Shown one piece after another: positions 59,556-64,000 of a stretch of 64,000 nucleotides of DNA. The notes below the pieces were generated by a model, which was not told the origin of the DNA, searched no databases, and saw nothing but the letters and a program-made list of their open reading frames with translations. Location: contig NC_133647.1 of the NCBI RefSeq assembly GCF_009905375.1, positions 77,118,231 through 77,182,230 of the forward strand, in the 5' to 3' direction. Source of the DNA: Apium graveolens (taxonomy: Eukaryota > Streptophyta > Magnoliopsida > Apiales > Apiaceae). Made by a program: the position numbers and the translations under genes. Within the stretch, counting starts at the first letter, position 1; every line of letters begins with the position of its first letter.

Positions 59556-62500
59556 CATGGCACCTAAGGATTTGATCATTGATGGAGCTAAATTTGTTCC
59601 AAATAACTATGCTGCAATTCTTGATCATGCTGAAGCTCCGTCTGAGTTGCATTTTGTGCAAGATCTTCTTGCACACAGTGAAATTGGGTATGCATTGACC
59701 CAACCTTCAGTCTTTTCGAGCCAATAAGTTCTGGCACTTTGATAATGGTGGTACAAATGGTACTCCCAGTATTGTTTTCGAAGTGGATGATTCTACACAT
59801 GTGGTAACTCCTGGTACAATTCGCAAGGCCCTACATTTATTAGAAGGATGTACTTTTTCAATCCCGGAGGAATCAGCTCTTCAAGAGTTAATGGCCAGTT
59901 TGGGGTATGAGCAGAGTTTGGCAAAGCTTGGGCAGTTGAAACGGGCTCATATCAGGAAGGAATGGAGCTTCTTCTTCGACTACATCACTAAAGCTTTTGG
60001 GAATAAGTGTTCCAACTTTGATGACATTCCTATAATGAGTCAGCACATCGGGTATGCTATCATTAACCAAACTCATTTTGATGTTGCAAATGTTGTGATA
60101 GGTTTTATTGGGGATAGGATGACAGAAGATAGGAATGTTGTCTACTTTGCTAGATTTTGTCAGCTTATATATAATTTTTGTTGTGCTGATGAACCTCAAC
60201 CTACCACTGACTTAACTCCACCTTTCAAAATTGCAAAACGAGCCTTTAATGACTTGGTAAATGCTGACCTTAAGAAAAAGGTGGTTAGACCTTTACAGAT
60301 TCCTCAGTCTGTAAAACAGATCTTGGTAAATACTGATCCTGAAATCTATAGATCTGTTTATCCTGATGTCCAACTCACCACCATATCCCAAACGCCATAG
60401 CAACCATCAAAACATACCACTCATACTACTCAACCTACCCTCAGAACATATCTCAAATCATATCTCTCAAGTTCACAGACAGCTCAACCTTCATCCTCAG
60501 CACCTACTGTGAAGCCTTCATCTTCCAAGCCTAAGAGGACAAAGACTGTTCCTCAAACACCTCAGAAGAGAAGGAGGTTTGTTTTGAGAGATGAATTTGA
60601 TAGTGAGGAACAGGTTTCTACTTCAGAACCTGTTGATAAAGAAGCTGAGAAAGTTCCTTCTCAGAAGGATTCTGGAATTGGGGGATCTAAGCTTCTCAAA
60701 AAGCTTAGAAGAATGACTTCTGTTGAACCTCCCAAGGAATCCCCACCTTCAAAGAGATACAAGAAACAGAGAGCTAAAAGGCCAGTTTCAGATGATGAGG
60801 AAGCAGCAGCTAAGGAAGGAGATCAGGAATCTCTGATCTCACAAGAACCAGAATCTGCTCAAGCCACTGCTTCTCCATTGACTCCAACTCAGGAAGCATC
60901 TACTGAAATGGCTAACACACCATCTGTGTCTCCTAAGAATGTATCTCCTGTTGATCCAGGCACAAGTGCTGAAATTGATATTCAGAACTTGGTTGTGCCT
61001 GAGGTACTTTACTTAGAAGCTCCAACAACAACTAATCCATCAACAACACCTGTTAATGATGCTGTTCAAACTCCAAAATTATCTACTACACCTTCTCTGC
61101 ATCTAAATGATGATGATCAGAATATAGGCGAGCATCAGGATATGGCTGTTGATCAGAACTTTGAACCAGATCAGCACTAGAGGATGATGCTGAAGCCTCA
61201 ATTGTTTCTCATACTGTTGTTTTATCAGAATATGCTAATTCTGCAAGTTCTGATGCTGCAAATACTGGAGATACTGGTGATGCTGCTCCAAATACAGATA
61301 CTGATGAAGCAGGTCCTTCAGGACATGCCCCTTAACAAACTGTTCTTAAATCTGAACTAGTTAAGAAGTTTGTCATCAGAGAAGCACCAGTGCCTTGGAG
61401 TGAAACTCCTGCAGGACAGGAGTGGACTAAGGAATGGAACTCAGTTACCTATGCTCCATCTGCACAACATCTTGCTGAGCACCTGACAAAAGCTGATGAT
61501 TTCAAAACACAGCTTAGAGTCACTGCATTGAGTTCTAAACATCTACAAGGTCTCCATTCAACTACTCATGCAGATTTACATAAAATTCAGGAAGAATTGC
61601 TCAAGCAAGAAATGACTTAGAAAATTGACAAGAAAAAATTCTTTCAACCTACCTTTGACAGAGTTGCTTATATTGAGAAGACTCAAGAGAAACAACAATC
61701 TCAGATTGATGAAATTTTGAAAAATCAAGCTGCTCAGCAATCTCAACTTAATGAAATCCAAGCCTCAGTGGAATTGCTTGTCTCTCTTCTTTTACCTGCT
61801 GATGGCAAAAGGGGGAGAAAGTAATTAAGTCCAAATGCAAAACTGATAAGACACTGAAGGGGAAGGATGATGAAAAAGATGACCAAGGAAACCCTGGAAT
61901 GGGTGAAGGTCATAGTCGAGGTAGAGGTTTCTCATCAAGAAAAGCTGAAATCACAAGTCACAGGACAAGTTCTGATGCTGGAAAAAGAATTACTTCTGCT
62001 ACTGGTAAAAGGATAAGTTCTGATGAACTTTTAGATCTTGATGAAGAAATGTCAAGACAATTATTTCTTCAGGAGAATCCAGGAATGGACTTGGAGAGTC
62101 TAATAGAAGAAGAAGCCATACTTAAATCAAAAAAGGCAAATCTAAATCTGAAGCTTCTGGTAAAAAGAAACTTCCAAAACTCAAAGGCATTGTGATAAAA
62201 GAAAGGAAAAATCATGAAGCAACCATGGCTAAATCACAACTGCAGATAGATCCAAGGTCCAAGGGCAAAGAGAAAGTTGGTGAACCTATCAAGGTTTATG
62301 TGCCTCCTGAGAATGAAGAAATTACTGATGAAGATGATGATCTTGCTCTGACTTCAAGAAAAGTTTTTAAGACAACCTCTGACATGACTCAAGTTGTTCA
62401 GAGTCAAGAGATAGTTAGTTCTGATATTTCGAAGAAGCAAGTAACCTCTGACATAGCTCAAGTTAACTTGATATCAGAAGATAAATCAAAGGAAACCTCT

Positions 62501-63301
62501 GACATTGCTCATGTTAAACCTTCAAAGAAACTCCTACCAGGATTCACCAAAGCCAAACAGACTCAACCTTTGAAGACTGCTGCAAGTGGTTTTGAAGCAA
62601 GAGTAGTTACTGGAAAGGAAGCAAGAGATAAAACTGGATTGGGAAGTGTTGATGAAAGAAGAATACAGAATACTACCAATGATCCAACTTCCTTAAGTGA
62701 ACCAGGTATTGGAGCAACTCTTGAGAGATTGAATCAACTGGAATCTGTACAAATGGTTTACCATACCTACTTGAAAGAACACATCTTGTTGTACTTCATG
62801 ACAGATGGTAGGGTTTATCATATAAGGGAAAATGTCATTCCACTGAAGTATTTTGAAAAACTGGATCATGTATTATTCTTACTTCAAATGAATGATAGAA
62901 TAACAGAAAGTGCTACAAACTATTTGAAGAATCAGATTCCGAGACAGAAAAGGCTTTATTCTGTTAAGTCTGACAGTAGATATCTTCCAAAGTACAGAGA
63001 TCACAAGGGTGATATAGTTGAAATGAAGCCCAACACTGCTAAGATTATGACTACCTTTCTGGGTTACAGGGCTGTGGAATTCAATCTTGAGTCTGATAAG
63101 GCATATTTGATCAGACTGGATCAGGATATAAGAAAAGCTAGAATTAATGATCTCAGGGCTACAATCTTTCAAATTGGTGAAGATACTGCAGAACTTAAAG
63201 ATGCTAAAAGAAGGATGATTGATGAACTTAGATATGCTGAGAGATGTTTGTTGAAGAACTATCTCAGAACAACTCCTGACATCAGAGAGATCAGAAGATG
63301 A
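59556..63301 (+). pseudogene. Sirevirus envelope-like ORF, broken
   Basis: Starts at the ATG at 59556 (MAPKDLIIDGAKFVPNN). A one-base frame change at a T4 run near 59712-59715 leads into the frame ending at 60400 (TAG), which contains KALHLLEGCTFSIPEES and IGYAIINQTHFDVANVVIGF. Further frames follow at 60401-61180, 61180-61335 and 61336-61620, then 61899-62195 and 62192-63301, all with stops or shifts between. The middle is serine/proline/acid-rich; the last 200 codons are globular and match the fragment at 13260-13532. I see no clear membrane segment, so envelope-like is a positional name. A purine tract aaaagggggag lies at 61807-61817. Confidence 0.75.
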
Positions 63302-63490
63302 AGCCAAGTCAAGATCTACAACTGCTTAAATTCTGATATGAATACAGACTGAAGTTGTTATCAGAAGTTAAAGATTGGTAAAGCTTTAAGGACTGTAAGT
63401 TGTAGTTATCTAGTCAAATTCTCATGCATTTGTACTTAATATTTTTGACATCATCAAATATATGTTAAACTTGTATATTATGCTAATTTA

Positions 63491-63505
63491 CAAGTTGGGG
63501 GAGAT
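63491..63505 (+). other. polypurine tract
   Basis: caagttgggggagat directly before the 3' LTR. The 190 bases before it (63302-63490) are noncoding and resemble 13533-13655. Confidence 0.9.
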
Positions 63506-64000
63506 TGTTAGATATATTTGATAATGTCATGGCTAATGTGATTTATGTTTAGCTTTCAGATCTTACTTAAACAGGATAAATCAGTACTTACTGGAAGTCA
63601 GGACTTAAGGATATCAGTACTTATATTATCAGGAGATAATCATCAGAAGATGGATATCAGAACTTAAGTACTGAAGGATGTTCAGATAAGGAAATCAGCT
63701 GGTTAAAGGATAGAAGATCGAGATAAACATAAGAAGAGATATGCATGAAGAAGGAATTCTATGAAGAATAGAATACTTGGAAGAAAAGATATCTGATTGA
63801 TATATTTTAGGAAGCAGAATTATATTCCATATCAATTAGCGATTATCTTGTAACTGTGTAGTATATAAACACATACATAGGGTTTACACTATAAGTGTTA
63901 TCAAAAACGAAAAGACTATTCATTGTAACCCTAGCAGCTCTCGTGATATTTGTTCATCACTGAGAGAGAACAGTTCCATACTGTAACAGAATTTATTGTT
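63506..64000 (+). repeat. Sirevirus 3' LTR, cut by window end
   Basis: Starts tgttagatatatttg and matches 27638-28132 with about eight substitutions by eye. TATA box at 63862-63869. About 100 bases should lie beyond the window. Confidence 0.93.

Larger units (their letters stand above)
27638..64000 (+). mobile_element. Ty1/copia Sirevirus element, interrupted
   Basis: Starts tgttagatatatttg at 27638; its 3' LTR starts at 63506 and runs off the window about 100 bases before its expected end. Without the 23-kb gypsy insert the element is about 13.3 kb. The order is LTR, iMet PBS, gag with three zinc knuckles, protease-integrase-RT-RNase H, an 89-codon ORF, a broken envelope-like ORF, PPT and LTR. 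The extra ORFs after pol and the purine tracts fit Sireviruses. The compared LTR parts differ at about 8 of 495 positions by eye. Gag-pol has six premature stops and two frameshifts. Confidence 0.92.

Overview
The window is plant nuclear DNA made almost entirely of LTR retrotransposons; I find no host protein gene, tRNA, rRNA or CRISPR array. The evidence for a plant is direct: Ty1/copia elements of the Sirevirus type, a Ty3/gypsy element of the Athila type, a gypsy element with 4-kb chromovirus-like LTRs, and primer-binding sites (PBSs) matching plant initiator-Met and Asp tRNAs. An asterid eudicot is my guess, at low confidence.

Left part (1-14336). Bases 1-9465 hold a head-to-tail array of a unit of about 3.58 kb (one partial and two full copies). 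The unit is a rearranged LTR of the same family as the chromovirus-like element further right. It abuts a deleted, chimeric Sirevirus (9466-14223) whose two LTRs belong to different families and which keeps gag, protease and the end of an envelope-like frame but no integrase or reverse transcriptase. About 110 bases of another Sirevirus, on the minus strand, follow.

Middle (14337-27637). A complete Athila element lies on the minus strand (14337-25587, TSD gccac, two 1461-bp LTRs). Its gag-pol frame has five stops and one frameshift, but its 392-codon envelope-like ORF is open. A GC-rich dyad pair occurs in each LTR upstream of a TATA box and again upstream of a TATA box in front of the envelope-like ORF. 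To the right is a truncated minus-strand gypsy LTR (25618-27637).

Right part (27638-64000). This is a nest of insertions. A Sirevirus begins at 27638 and leaves the window inside its 3' LTR. Its gag is interrupted at 29901-53044 by the chromovirus-like gypsy element. That element carries two insertions: a minus-strand copia element (34694-42527, TSD tgcgc) in its gag region, and a 1320-bp solo LTR (47695-49014, TSD gttct) in its 3' LTR. Leaving out 29901-53044 and one target-site copy restores the Sirevirus gag frame, which proves the order of events. Downstream of pol the Sirevirus has two extra transcription units: an 89-codon ORF behind a good TATA box and palindromes, and a broken envelope-like gene.

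LTR pairs differ by roughly 1.5-2.5 percent by eye, so the whole stack is young. The gypsy element's coding region is nevertheless far more decayed than its LTRs. The most unusual points are the promoter-like dyads shared by LTR and envelope-like gene, the duplicated polypurine-tract module in Athila, the small Sirevirus gene with its own promoter, the LTR-derived tandem array, and several compact palindrome or tandem arrays in LTRs and leaders.
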